Source of the DNA: Belnapia sp.
Lineage (GTDB): Bacteria; Pseudomonadota; Alphaproteobacteria; Acetobacterales; Acetobacteraceae
Length of the DNA stretch: 30,448 bases
Direction of reading: 5' to 3'
Assembly: GCA_028291445.1 (NCBI GenBank)
Contig: JAQGIA010000229.1
Location: 1-30,448, forward strand
Under the pieces are notes generated by a model that was not told the origin of the DNA, ran no database searches, and worked only from the letters and a program-made list of their open reading frames with translations. Below, piece after piece: positions 15,804 through 23,297 of the stretch. Position 1 is the first letter of the stretch, and each line of letters opens with the position of its first letter. Both the position numbers and the translations under genes were made by a program.

Positions 15804-17392
15804 GTGCGCCTCACGTTCCAGAAGGTGGCGAAGCCATCGAGGATGCCGGTCAGGCTGGTCCGATGCGCCGTGGGTTGCAGGTAATGGCCGAGCGGGTAAT
15901 AGGGCACCTCCCGCATCGCCTCGAGCTGGATGTCGCGGCAGATGGCCTGCTGCGCCGGGAGGTCGGGCGCGGCGAACCAATCCTCCCGCAGCGCCTCGAT
16001 CTTCGGCATGCTGGCCCAGCCGGCATAGCCCGCCTCGCCGTTGCCGCGCAGCGCGATATGGCCGGCCGGGTTCAGCCAATCCGTCCCCGCCCAATTGGTG
16101 ACGAAGGCGCTCCAGCCGCCATCCGCCACGGGCCCGCGGCGGTTGCGTCGTTGCAGCATGGCGTTGAACTCGACGGTGTAGTTCTCGACGTTCAGGCCGG
16201 CGCGGCGGAACTGGTCCTCCACCACGGCACCGGCGACGGCATTGGGCTCGGAGGTGGAGGGGATCATCAGCAGCACCGGCTCGCCCTTGTAGCCGGCCGC
16301 GCGCAGATCGGCCTTCACCTTGTCGTAGTCGCGCGGCCCGGTCAGCGGCTCCAGCCCGGCGGTCGAGGCCATCGGCGTGCCATACCCGAAAAAGCCGAGC
16401 GGCACGTTGAACAGGCTGGTCTCGGCCGGCCCGACCAGCGCCTGCATGATGGCGGTCTGGTCGATCGCGCCCCAGAGCGCGCGGCGGATGGCGGGGTTGT
16501 TGAACGGCGCCTGCAAATGGTTCAGCCGCACCATGCTGACGAAGCCCGAGGCATCCAGCACCCGCAGCCGGATGTTGCGCGACCGCCGCAGCAGCGACAG
16601 CAAATTGTGGTAGCCGTATTCCTGCCAGTCCTGCTCGCCGGCGATCAGCGCATTGGTCGCCGTCCCGCTATCCGGCATGGTCTTCCATTCGACCCGGTCG
16701 AAATGCACCACCTTGGGGCCGGAGGTCCAGGACAGCGTGCCGTCGCGCCGCGGCACATAGCCTTCAAACTTCGTATAGACGTTCTGCGAGCCCGGCACGC
16801 GCTCATCCGCCTTGAAGCGGAAGGGGCCGCTGCCGATCATCTCCGGCACCTGGCGGAAGGGATCGGTATTGGCCAGGCGTTCCGGCATCATCGCGCAGAC
16901 CGGCACCGAGGCCTTGCCGAGAGCGATCGGCAGCAGCGGGAAGGGCCGCTTCAGGCGGAAGCGGATGGTGCGGTCGTCGGGCGCGGAAAGCTCGTCCGTC
17001 ACCTCCAGCAGCGTCGCGCCGAAGGGGTCGCGTTTCGCCCAGCGGCGGATGCTGGCGACGCAGTCGCGGGCCAGGACCTTCTCGCCATCGTGCCAGCGCA
17101 GGCCCTCGCGCAGGGTCAGGGTCCAGAGCTTGCCATCGTCGTCGATGGTATGCCCATCGACCATCTGCGGCGTCGCCTGGTAGCTGCCGTCCATGCCGTA
17201 GAGCGTGTCGAAGACCATGTAGCCATGGTTGCGGCTGATATAGGCGGTGGTGGTGACCGGATCGAGCGTCACCAGATCCTGCTGCGGCGTGAAGCGCAGG
17301 GTCGTGGCTGATTGCGCCCGCAGGCGGGCCGGGGCCGCAAGGGTGGCGGCCAGGGCGGCGCCGGCGGTCGTCATCAGGGTGCGGCGGTGCAT
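15800..17392 (-). CDS. ABC transporter solute-binding protein, family 5 (peptide/nickel type)
   Basis: Protein of 530 aa; ATG preceded by GAGGAG. The signal peptide MHRRTLMTTAGAALAATLAA has a twin-arginine look and is cleaved near LRA-QS. The mature chain shows the SBP_bac_5 layout: TLRFTPQQDLVTLDPVTTTA at the start of lobe I, LREGLRWHDGEKVLARDCV, GSGPFRF, and IRRALWGAIDQ, as in DppA/OppA-like receptors. It binds a peptide, amino-acid conjugate or similar ligand in the periplasm. No permease or ATPase genes are adjacent, so it must use a shared transporter. It lies between the 3-hydroxyacyl-CoA dehydrogenase (79-nt gap) and the M20 amidohydrolase (4-nt overlap), suggesting uptake and hydrolysis of one compound. 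Confidence 0.92.
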   Translation of the reverse strand: MHRRTLMTTAGAALAATLAAPARLRAQSATTLRFTPQQDLVTLDPVTTTAYISRNHGYMVFDTLYGMDGSYQATPQMVDGHTIDDDGKLWTLTLREGLRWHDGEKVLARDCVASIRRWAKRDPFGATLLEVTDELSAPDDRTIRFRLKRPFPLLPIALGKASVPVCAMMPERLANTDPFRQVPEMIGSGPFRFKADERVPGSQNVYTKFEGYVPRRDGTLSWTSGPKVVHFDRVEWKTMPDSGTATNALIAGEQDWQEYGYHNLLSLLRRSRNIRLRVLDASGFVSMVRLNHLQAPFNNPAIRRALWGAIDQTAIMQALVGPAETSLFNVPLGFFGYGTPMASTAGLEPLTGPRDYDKVKADLRAAGYKGEPVLLMIPSTSEPNAVAGAVVEDQFRRAGLNVENYTVEFNAMLQRRNRRGPVADGGWSAFVTNWAGTDWLNPAGHIALRGNGEAGYAGWASMPKIEALREDWFAAPDLPAQQAICRDIQLEAMREVPYYPLGHYLQPTAHRTSLTGILDGFATFWNVRRT

Positions 17393-17471
17393 GGGCACGG
17401 AATCTCCTCGGAAGCGGGCAGGGGGATAGGGCGCGGGATGGATCGGCCTCACCCCTGCAAGCCGCGCGCCG

Positions 17472-18419
17472 CTACATCTCGGCCCGCAGCAGGGCCAGTG
17501 CCGCCAGCAGCATCGCCTCGTATTTCGCCTTGGCCGCCGCGGTGCTTTCCGGCGTCCAGTGCCAGAAGCCCTCGCCGGTCTTGGCGCCGAGCTTCCCCTC
17601 GGCGACCAGCCTGGCCAGGGTCGGGCTCGGCGTGTCCCGCGTGGTCAGGCTGGGATAGATCGTCGCCGCCGCCGCGAGCTGGGTCTCGAGCCCGGCCAGT
17701 TCCTTCTGCAGGATCGGCCCGGCACCCATGATCCGCATGCCGAAGGTGTAGCGGACCGCCTTGTCCACATCCTCCGGGCTTGCCAGCCCCTCGTCGATGG
17801 CGTTGAAGGCCTCGCGCACCATCGCATGCTGGATGCGGTTGGCCAGGAACCCCGGCACGTCCCGCGCCACCCGGATGGCGACGCGGCCGAGGTTTTCCAT
17901 GATTTCCGCCAGCCGGTCGCAGACTGCCTGATCGGTGTATTCGCCGCGCACCACCTCCACGCCGGGGACCAGATGCGCGGGGAGGAAGAAATGCAGGTTC
18001 GCCATCCGCGCCCGCGTCGCGCAGCCCTCGGCGATATCGGTGATGCGGAAGCCGGAGGCATTGCTGGCGATCGGCACGCCGGGCGGCACCAGCGTATCCA
18101 GCGCGGCGAAGACGGCGCGCTTGAGGTCGAGCCGTTCCGGCACCGCCTCCACCACCACATCCTGGCCGGCGAAGCCGACATCCTCCAGCCGCGCCACCAG
18201 GTCCAGCGCCTCGACCCGGCCGGGCGCCGCACCCAATTGGCCGAGCGAGGCGGCGACGCGGTCCAGCCGGGCGGGCCAGCTCGCCCGGTCCGGCTCCACC
18301 GCCGTCACCCGCCAGCCGCCGGCGAGGAAGATCGCCGCGATATCGCAGCCCATCAGCCCGAAGCCGATCACCGCCGCCTGTCCTGGCGCTGTTTTGGTTC
18401 CTGGCGCTGTATTGGTCAT
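17472..18419 (-). CDS. 3-hydroxyacyl-CoA dehydrogenase-family NAD-dependent dehydrogenase
   Basis: Protein of 315 aa, start with GGGAG upstream. The Rossmann motif is VIGFGLMGCDIAAIFL; the first domain continues with VVVEAVPERLDLK and ends at SNASGFRITDIA (Ser/Asn of the active site), then HFFLPAHLVPGVEVV (catalytic His-Glu pair region) and the helical C-terminal domain DVPGFLANRIQHAMVREAF. Family members oxidise 3-hydroxyacyl-CoA, carnitine or L-gulonate using NAD+. It is the first gene of a three-gene minus-strand unit. The first residues MTNTAPGTKTAPGQ contain a 6-aa duplication. Confidence 0.9.
   Translation of the reverse strand: MTNTAPGTKTAPGQAAVIGFGLMGCDIAAIFLAGGWRVTAVEPDRASWPARLDRVAASLGQLGAAPGRVEALDLVARLEDVGFAGQDVVVEAVPERLDLKRAVFAALDTLVPPGVPIASNASGFRITDIAEGCATRARMANLHFFLPAHLVPGVEVVRGEYTDQAVCDRLAEIMENLGRVAIRVARDVPGFLANRIQHAMVREAFNAIDEGLASPEDVDKAVRYTFGMRIMGAGPILQKELAGLETQLAAAATIYPSLTTRDTPSPTLARLVAEGKLGAKTGEGFWHWTPESTAAAKAKYEAMLLAALALLRAEM
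18380..18412 (-). repeat. 18-bp in-frame duplication at the dehydrogenase start
   Basis: CCTGGCGCTGTTTTGGTT and CCTGGCGCTGTATTGGT are adjacent near-identical copies (period 18 bp), a few codons after the start. They encode the repeated Thr-Ala-Pro-Gly. Confidence 0.75.
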
Positions 18420-18542
18420 GCCCGTCTCGCTCCCGTTGCTGCGGCCGCATGCTACGGCGCTTCGGGCAGCCAGGGAATCTGGCGCCGGTGTCCGAGCGTA
18501 CCGCCGCAGGGGATCATGTTCCGGGGCTCCAGCGTTCCAGCG

Positions 18543-19616
18543 CTATGGGGCGAAGCTGGCTTGGTTGGCCTCCCGCAGCGCCGCCGCCGCGTCGTCGTAC
18601 AGGAAGGGCAGAGTGGCGTAGCGGGTACCGCGGGTCACCGGCGTCGCCTCATGCAGCAGCGAGCAGGAAAAGACCGCGGCACCGCCGATCGGCGGGCGGA
18701 AGCGCCGCTGGCTGAACTCGGGGAACCACAGCGCGCCGCCGTCGAAACCGTCGTTGAGGTTGATGGTTACCGCGAAGCGCCGATGCGCCGTGCCCGGCGT
18801 GGTATTGTCGCGGTGCGCGCGGAAATGGCCGCCATCGGCTGCGTCGTAGCAGGCGACGATGAAGCGTTCGATGCGGGTCGCCTGGAATTGGAAGGCCTTG
18901 CGGATCTCCGGCAGGATCCGCCGGGTGATGCGCAGCCGGACGGCGGCCTGGGTCGGCTCGTCCGCGATGATCATGTCCTTCCGGCGCTTGTGCCCGGGGT
19001 CCAGGGTGCCGATGGTCTTGCCATCCCGCTCGACCATGAAGCCGCTCTCGGTGCCGCCCATGGCCTGGTACTGCTCGATCAGGTGGCGGCAGAGGTCGGG
19101 CTCGAAGACCCGGGGCAGCAGCAGAACGGGGGCGGGGCTTTCCTGACCGGCATGCAGCGGGGCAGGGGGCAGCCGCCGCAGCAACGCGACCAGCGCTGGC
19201 AATTGCGCCATCGGGGCGGTGGCGATGACCCGCAGCAGGGGGTCCAGCAGCATGGCCAGCGGGAGGTAGCGGGTGCGGCCGCTCGCTGGGTCCGGCTGCG
19301 TCGCGCCATAGGCCCGGCTGATGGCGAGGTCCCGGTCGAACAGGACCCGCAGGCCGGGGATCGCCTCGCGCGGCGCCCGGGCCGGATCGGGGTCGAGGGC
19401 GATGACGAAGCCGGCGGCATTGACATCGTCCAGCACCCCCTCCGCGCGGGCCGCGGCGAGGCTGGCCAGGGCCGCCGCGGCCTCCGGCCGTTCGGCCGGG
19501 CCGGGGAACAGCAGCAGGATGTAACGCCCGGCGACCGAGGCGAAGCTGTAGCGTGGGGTGGTGGCGCTGGGCGCGACGAACCAGGGCGCGGGATCGCCGG
19601 GCAGCAGTCGTTCCAT
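18543..19616 (-). CDS. Peroxiredoxin-like domain fused to 2OG-Fe(II) dioxygenase (prolyl-4-hydroxylase type)
   Basis: Protein of 357 aa. Residues 1-145 follow the AhpC/TSA thioredoxin-fold order (GDPAPWF, then SFASVAGRYILLLFPGP, then LRVLFDRDLAISRAYGA), but this domain has no cysteine at all, so no peroxidase chemistry is expected. Residues 160-340 are a P4H-type 2-oxoglutarate dioxygenase: the HxD pair H268/D270 (FRAHRDNTTPG), distal H322 (LLHEATPV) and the 2OG-binding R332 (GTRYATLPF). Such enzymes hydroxylate a protein or small molecule using O2 and 2-oxoglutarate. The start may instead be GTG at 19625 (three codons longer): GGAGAGG sits 5 nt before it but 14 nt before the ATG. It is transcribed alone. 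Confidence 0.85.
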   Translation of the reverse strand: MERLLPGDPAPWFVAPSATTPRYSFASVAGRYILLLFPGPAERPEAAAALASLAAARAEGVLDDVNAAGFVIALDPDPARAPREAIPGLRVLFDRDLAISRAYGATQPDPASGRTRYLPLAMLLDPLLRVIATAPMAQLPALVALLRRLPPAPLHAGQESPAPVLLLPRVFEPDLCRHLIEQYQAMGGTESGFMVERDGKTIGTLDPGHKRRKDMIIADEPTQAAVRLRITRRILPEIRKAFQFQATRIERFIVACYDAADGGHFRAHRDNTTPGTAHRRFAVTINLNDGFDGGALWFPEFSQRRFRPPIGGAAVFSCSLLHEATPVTRGTRYATLPFLYDDAAAALREANQASFAP

Positions 19617-19767
19617 GGTCGCCACGCAAGCCTCTCCATTATTCCGCACGGCGGATGATACCCTACTGACGGAATGACCGCTGCGCTTTCGGCGCCATGG
19701 CCGCCGCCCATGGGCTTCGGCCGGCAAGGGCGTTAAAACCCTCCCGACCACCACCGGAGGATTTCGC

Positions 19768-20277
19768 ATGCGGCGTCGGGCCCTGCTTCTCACGCTGCCA
19801 TTGGCCGCGCCTTTCGTTGCCGCGCGCCTCGCCGAGGCCCAGCCGCGCCAGGGGGCTCCCCAGGGAGCACCCCAGGGGGTGCCCCAGTTGACGCCCCAAG
19901 GGCCGCCGCATGAATGGGTGTTCGGCGTCTGGACCGGTGGCCAATATCCGCCGAACGACTGGGATACCCCCGCCTGTTTCGGCAGCCCGACGGTCATCTT
20001 CACCCGCGATATCGTGATGCGGGCGGCGGCACTGGATACCGCCTATCGGCAGCGCACCATCGAGACGGTGGCGCTGCAGCCCAATGGCCTGGAATTCCGC
20101 TTCACCCCGATGGCGCCGATCGGCGGCCCGCTCGGCTCCCGCCTGCCGCCGGACATCGGCTTCGGCTGCGACGGCAATCCCAACGTGCTGCGGGTCGAGC
20201 GGCGCGGGCCGGATGAGATCGTGTTCCCTGGCTGCAACGAATTCCTCTCCGCGCTGCGGCGCTGCGTGAAGGGTTAG
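19768..20277 (+). CDS. Secreted four-cysteine protein, unknown function
   Basis: Protein of 169 aa; GGAGG 7 nt before the ATG. Residues 1-24 are a signal peptide (AEA-QP cleavage). Then comes a Gln/Gly/Pro-rich linker with three QGAP-like units (encoded by a 12-bp tandem repeat) and a compact domain of about 120 aa with Trp-rich HEWVFGVWTGGQYPPNDWDTPACFG and cysteines C70, C134, C156 and C166, which could form two disulfides in the periplasm. No family was recognised with confidence. It is 6 nt upstream of the racemase-like gene, hence one operon. Confidence 0.8.
   Translation: MRRRALLLTLPLAAPFVAARLAEAQPRQGAPQGAPQGVPQLTPQGPPHEWVFGVWTGGQYPPNDWDTPACFGSPTVIFTRDIVMRAAALDTAYRQRTIETVALQPNGLEFRFTPMAPIGGPLGSRLPPDIGFGCDGNPNVLRVERRGPDEIVFPGCNEFLSALRRCVKG
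19849..19884 (+). repeat. 12-bp tandem repeat encoding QGAP-type linker
   Basis: Three units at 19849, 19861 and 19873 (CAGGGGGCTCCC and variants), in frame, giving Gln-Gly-Ala-Pro, Gln-Gly-Ala-Pro and Gln-Gly-Val-Pro just after the signal peptide. Confidence 0.8.
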
Positions 20278-20283
20278 CCGGCC

Positions 20284-20967
20284 ATGCGTATCGCGCTGAT
20301 CCATGCGCTTCGCCATTCGCCGCCGCCGATCGAGGCCGCCTTCGCCCGCGGCTGGCCGGAGGCGGTGCTGATGAACCTGCTGGACGACAGCCTCTCGGCC
20401 GATCTGGCCCGGCAGGGCAAGCTGGACCAGGCAATGACGGAGCGCTTCCTGACGCTGTCGGCCTATGCCGCCGGCACCGGGGCGGCCGGCATCCTGTTCA
20501 CCTGCTCCGCCTTCGGCCCCTGCATCGATGCGGTGGCCGGGGCGCATACCGGGATGCCGGTGTTGAAGCCGAACGAGGCGATGATCGAGGAGGTGGTCGC
20601 CGAGGCACGTCGCATTGCTGGCCCCGGGCGAAGCCCGACTGGTGTCCCCGGGCGTCGCCCGACCATCGGCCTGCTGGCCAGTTTCCAGCCGACGCTGGAT
20701 ACCATGCCGGCCGAATTCCCCGACGACGTGACCCTGGTGCCCTGCCTGGCGGTGGGCTCGCTGGCGGCGCTCGACCGTGGCGACACGGCCGAGCACGACC
20801 GGCTGGCGGCGGAGGCGGCCAAGGCCCTGGCCGGCTGCGATGTCGTGGCCCTGGCCCAATTCAGCCTGGCCCGCGCCGCCCCGCTGGTGGCCGAGGCGAC
20901 CGGCCGGCCGGTCTTCACCACGCCGGACAGCGCGGTGCGGAAGCTGAAGCGCCTGCTCGCCGGCTGA
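20284..20967 (+). CDS. Asp/Glu racemase-family protein with one catalytic cysteine
   Basis: Protein of 227 aa with the Asp/Glu/hydantoin racemase fold. LFTCSAFGPC (residues 71-80) supplies the first catalytic cysteine, C74. The region where the second one should be reads ALAQFSLARA, with Gln192 instead of Cys. Two-base racemisation is therefore unlikely; arylmalonate-decarboxylase-like or isomerase-like single-cysteine chemistry is possible. Residues 113-127 contain an 8-aa tandem duplication (GPGRSPTG/VPGRRPTI) from a palindromic 24-bp DNA repeat, in a loop. It follows the secreted protein by 6 nt. Confidence 0.82.
   Translation: MRIALIHALRHSPPPIEAAFARGWPEAVLMNLLDDSLSADLARQGKLDQAMTERFLTLSAYAAGTGAAGILFTCSAFGPCIDAVAGAHTGMPVLKPNEAMIEEVVAEARRIAGPGRSPTGVPGRRPTIGLLASFQPTLDTMPAEFPDDVTLVPCLAVGSLAALDRGDTAEHDRLAAEAAKALAGCDVVALAQFSLARAAPLVAEATGRPVFTTPDSAVRKLKRLLAG
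20622..20667 (+). repeat. Tandem pair of palindromic units inside the racemase gene
   Basis: CCCCGGGCGAAGCCCGAC and CCCCGGGCGTCGCCCGAC repeat with period 24 bp. Each can fold into a tiny hairpin (CGGGC-GAA-GCCCG; CGGGCG-T-CGCCCG). They are in frame. Confidence 0.75.
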
Positions 20968-21032
20968 GCCCCGCCGATTGACGTGAGAGGTCGGCGACCC
21001 GAGGCTGGCGCCAACCAAGGAAGGGACGCGCC

Positions 21033-21803
21033 ATGTATCGGATCGATGTGCTGATCCAGGGCTATCCGGGCAAGTCGCTCTGCCACGGGGGGCTGGGCTG
21101 GAGCACCATCGCCCTGCTGCGCGGGCCAGGCGGGAAGGCCGGCGTCCGCACCATCCTGATCGATGTCGGCGCCTTCGCCGTGCGCCCCGAATTCGGCAAG
21201 CAACTGGCGGCCGCCGGCGTGGCACCCGAGAGCGTCACCGATGTGGTGCTGACCCATGCCCATTGGGATCATTCGGTGAATTACACGCTCTTCCCCAATG
21301 CCGAGATCTGGATCGGCCGGGTGGAGATGGATTGGGCGACCCAGGTCCCGGTCGGCTTCAACCCGCTGCCCGAGCTTTACGTGGCGGATCTGGCGAAGCA
21401 CCCGAAGCTGCACCTGCTGGAGGATGGCGAGGCCTTCCTGGATGGCTTCACCGCCCATCTCTGCCCCGGCCATACCCCCGGCTGCCTGGTCTACCGGCTG
21501 GAAGGCAACGAGGTCCCGGTGGTGTTCAGCGGCGATGCCGCGAAGAACCGCGCCGAGATGCTCTCGCTGGCCACCGACATGACCATGGATGCCGCCGCCA
21601 GCCGGTCCAGCCTCGACCGCATCTGGGCGCTGTGGCGGCAGGTGCCCGGCACGCTGCTGATTCCCGGCCATGACCTGACCATGCGGCTGGATGCCGCCGG
21701 ACGGCCGGAATTTATCGGCCAGCGCCGCGCCGGCATCAGGGCCTGGTTCACCGAGGATCTCGAGGTCATGCAGGAATTCGACATCACCGAGCCGCGCTTC
21801 TGA
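21033..21803 (+). CDS. Metallo-beta-lactamase-fold hydrolase
   Basis: Protein of 256 aa; start follows AAGGAAGGG. The MBL zinc motifs are intact: H75, H77, D79 and H80 in LTHAHWDHS, H147 in CPGHTPG, D168 in FSGDAAKN and H213 in IPGHD. The family covers lactonases (AHL, quinolone), thioesterases and other hydrolases with a dinuclear zinc site. The substrate is unknown; MYRIDVLIQGYPGKS at the start is a family-specific strand. It follows the racemase-like gene by 65 nt and is probably co-transcribed with the HD gene after it (18-nt gap). Confidence 0.9.
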   Translation: MYRIDVLIQGYPGKSLCHGGLGWSTIALLRGPGGKAGVRTILIDVGAFAVRPEFGKQLAAAGVAPESVTDVVLTHAHWDHSVNYTLFPNAEIWIGRVEMDWATQVPVGFNPLPELYVADLAKHPKLHLLEDGEAFLDGFTAHLCPGHTPGCLVYRLEGNEVPVVFSGDAAKNRAEMLSLATDMTMDAAASRSSLDRIWALWRQVPGTLLIPGHDLTMRLDAAGRPEFIGQRRAGIRAWFTEDLEVMQEFDITEPRF

Positions 21804-21821
21804 CCCATGCGGGAGTGATCC

Positions 21822-21851
21822 ATGCCAGAGCCGCGCATGCCAGAGCCGCGC
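21822..21851 (+). repeat. 15-bp perfect duplication of the start codon region
   Basis: ATGCCAGAGCCGCGC occurs twice in direct tandem, giving two in-frame ATG codons and the peptide MPEPR repeated. Confidence 0.95.
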
Positions 21852-22439
21852 GCCTGGATCCGGCTTCCCTCCGGGCGCCGGCTGGACCTGCTCGCCCCCA
21901 CCCCCTTCGACTGGTCGGAGGAGGATCTGGCTATCGGCCTGTCCCGCACCTTCCGCTGGGGCGGCCATTCCATCTGGCCCGGCGCGCCGCTTTCGGTCGC
22001 GCAGCACTCGCTGGCGGTGCTCGCGCTGCGCCGGGCGCGCGGCGAGCTGTCCCTCGACCACGCGCGGCGGGAGTTGCTGCACGATGCCGAGGAAGGGCTC
22101 ATCAACTTCGACTGCATCTCGCCGCTGAAGCCCTTCCTCGGCCCCGGCTTCGCCGCTTTGCAATCCCGCCTGCAGGATGTCGTCGCCCTGCGGTACGGCC
22201 TGCCGCCTTGGACTCCGGACGACAAGCGCGCCCATAAATCCTGCGATATCGCCATGGCGGCGGCCGAGGCGGTACATGTCGCCGGCTGGACCCGGGCGGA
22301 GGTGCGCGGGACGCTCGGCATCCGCGCCGGGGTCATGGAACTGGACCCGTTGGTGCCGATCTATGGCGGCGAGGCCTGGCGCCCCTGGCCGCCGGAGCTG
22401 GCCGCCGAGCGCTTCCTGGCGGCGCTGGCCCTGACTTGA
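21822..22439 (+). CDS. HD-domain hydrolase, YfbR-like
   Basis: Protein of 205 aa. The HD metal site is H62 (SVAQHSLAV), H87-D88 (LLHDAEEGL) and D142 (CDIAMAAAE), the arrangement of YfbR/YedJ-type 5'-nucleotidases and related HD phosphohydrolases, which act on deoxynucleoside monophosphates. The first ten residues are MPEPR twice, from a perfect 15-bp DNA duplication that includes the start codon. GGGAG is 7 nt before the first ATG, so translation probably starts there, with the second ATG (21837) as a backup. Confidence 0.82.
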   Translation: MPEPRMPEPRAWIRLPSGRRLDLLAPTPFDWSEEDLAIGLSRTFRWGGHSIWPGAPLSVAQHSLAVLALRRARGELSLDHARRELLHDAEEGLINFDCISPLKPFLGPGFAALQSRLQDVVALRYGLPPWTPDDKRAHKSCDIAMAAAEAVHVAGWTRAEVRGTLGIRAGVMELDPLVPIYGGEAWRPWPPELAAERFLAALALT

Positions 22440-22623
22440 GCTGACGGTGTCCTGCCGCCACGGCGACGGCAGCCGGGATGACCGGCGCGGCGGTGATTCG
22501 ATGGCGATCGGCATCAACCTGCCCCAGCCTCGTATCATTTGCGCGAAAACGATGGACAATCCGATGGTTAGGTTGGATTCTTAAGGCTTCGTTCCAGCCC
22601 TCTCGGACAGGATTCCGCACGCC

Positions 22624-23223
22624 ATGATGGCGGGCTCCCATGTTGCCCTGGGTGCCGCGGCCTGGATGGCTGCGGCGCCGTATTTCGGCCAGCCGGCGCT
22701 GGAGCCGCTGGCCCTGGGCCTGGCGGTTCTCGGCGGCCTGCTGCCCGACGTGGATCACCCGAAATCCTGGGTCGGCAAGCGGCTGCGGCCGGTCTCCGAC
22801 GTGGTGGCCGGCGTCTTCGGCCATCGCGGCATCACCCATTCGCTGCTGGCGGTGGTGGCCTGCTGGTGGGTGCTGCGGCATCAGGCCGTGCCGGCGGCGG
22901 TCGCGGCGCCGGTGGTGGTCGGCTACCTCAGCCATCTGTTCGGCGATCTGCTGACGCCCGGTGGGCTGCGGCTATCCTGGCCCTTCAAGGGCACCTGGGC
23001 GCTGCCGATCTGCCGGACGGGATCGGCCTTCGAGCCGCTGGTGGTGGCGCTGCTGGTCGCCGCCGCCTGGGCCAGCGTGGCGGATCGGCCGCAGCCGCGT
23101 GCCATGCTGGAACACATCGGGTTGTGTCTGAATTGCGAAGCCTTGCCGCTGCCGCCGGCCCGGCCACCATCGCCGCCCAGGCGCAAGCTGGCGGACCAGT
23201 CGCCACGCGGGGCGCGTGGATAA
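22624..23223 (+). CDS. YdjM-like metal-dependent membrane hydrolase
   Basis: Protein of 199 aa with five or so hydrophobic helices. LLPDVDHPKSWVGKR (D42, D44, H45) and FGHRGITHSL (H67, H72) are the conserved metal-binding motifs of the YdjM/LexA-regulated family, and LSHLFGDLLTPGG is a third. Function is unknown; family members are related to phospholipase-C-like membrane hydrolases. The Pro-rich C-terminal tail (PPARPPSPPRRK) is cytoplasmic and probably disordered. The double Met start leaves 22624 or 22627 possible. Confidence 0.85.
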   Translation: MMAGSHVALGAAAWMAAAPYFGQPALEPLALGLAVLGGLLPDVDHPKSWVGKRLRPVSDVVAGVFGHRGITHSLLAVVACWWVLRHQAVPAAVAAPVVVGYLSHLFGDLLTPGGLRLSWPFKGTWALPICRTGSAFEPLVVALLVAAAWASVADRPQPRAMLEHIGLCLNCEALPLPPARPPSPPRRKLADQSPRGARG

Positions 23224-23297
23224 TCGGTCGCTGCCCCTTGGCCTGGAGCGCGGGAGGCGCTTGGATGCGGGCAACGAACCCCGGGAGTTGAAACCGC

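Noticed and set aside
20979..21032. TTGACG upstream of the MBL gene as a sigma-70 -35 box
   Set aside because: No acceptable -10 element lies 16-18 nt downstream, so it is not listed.
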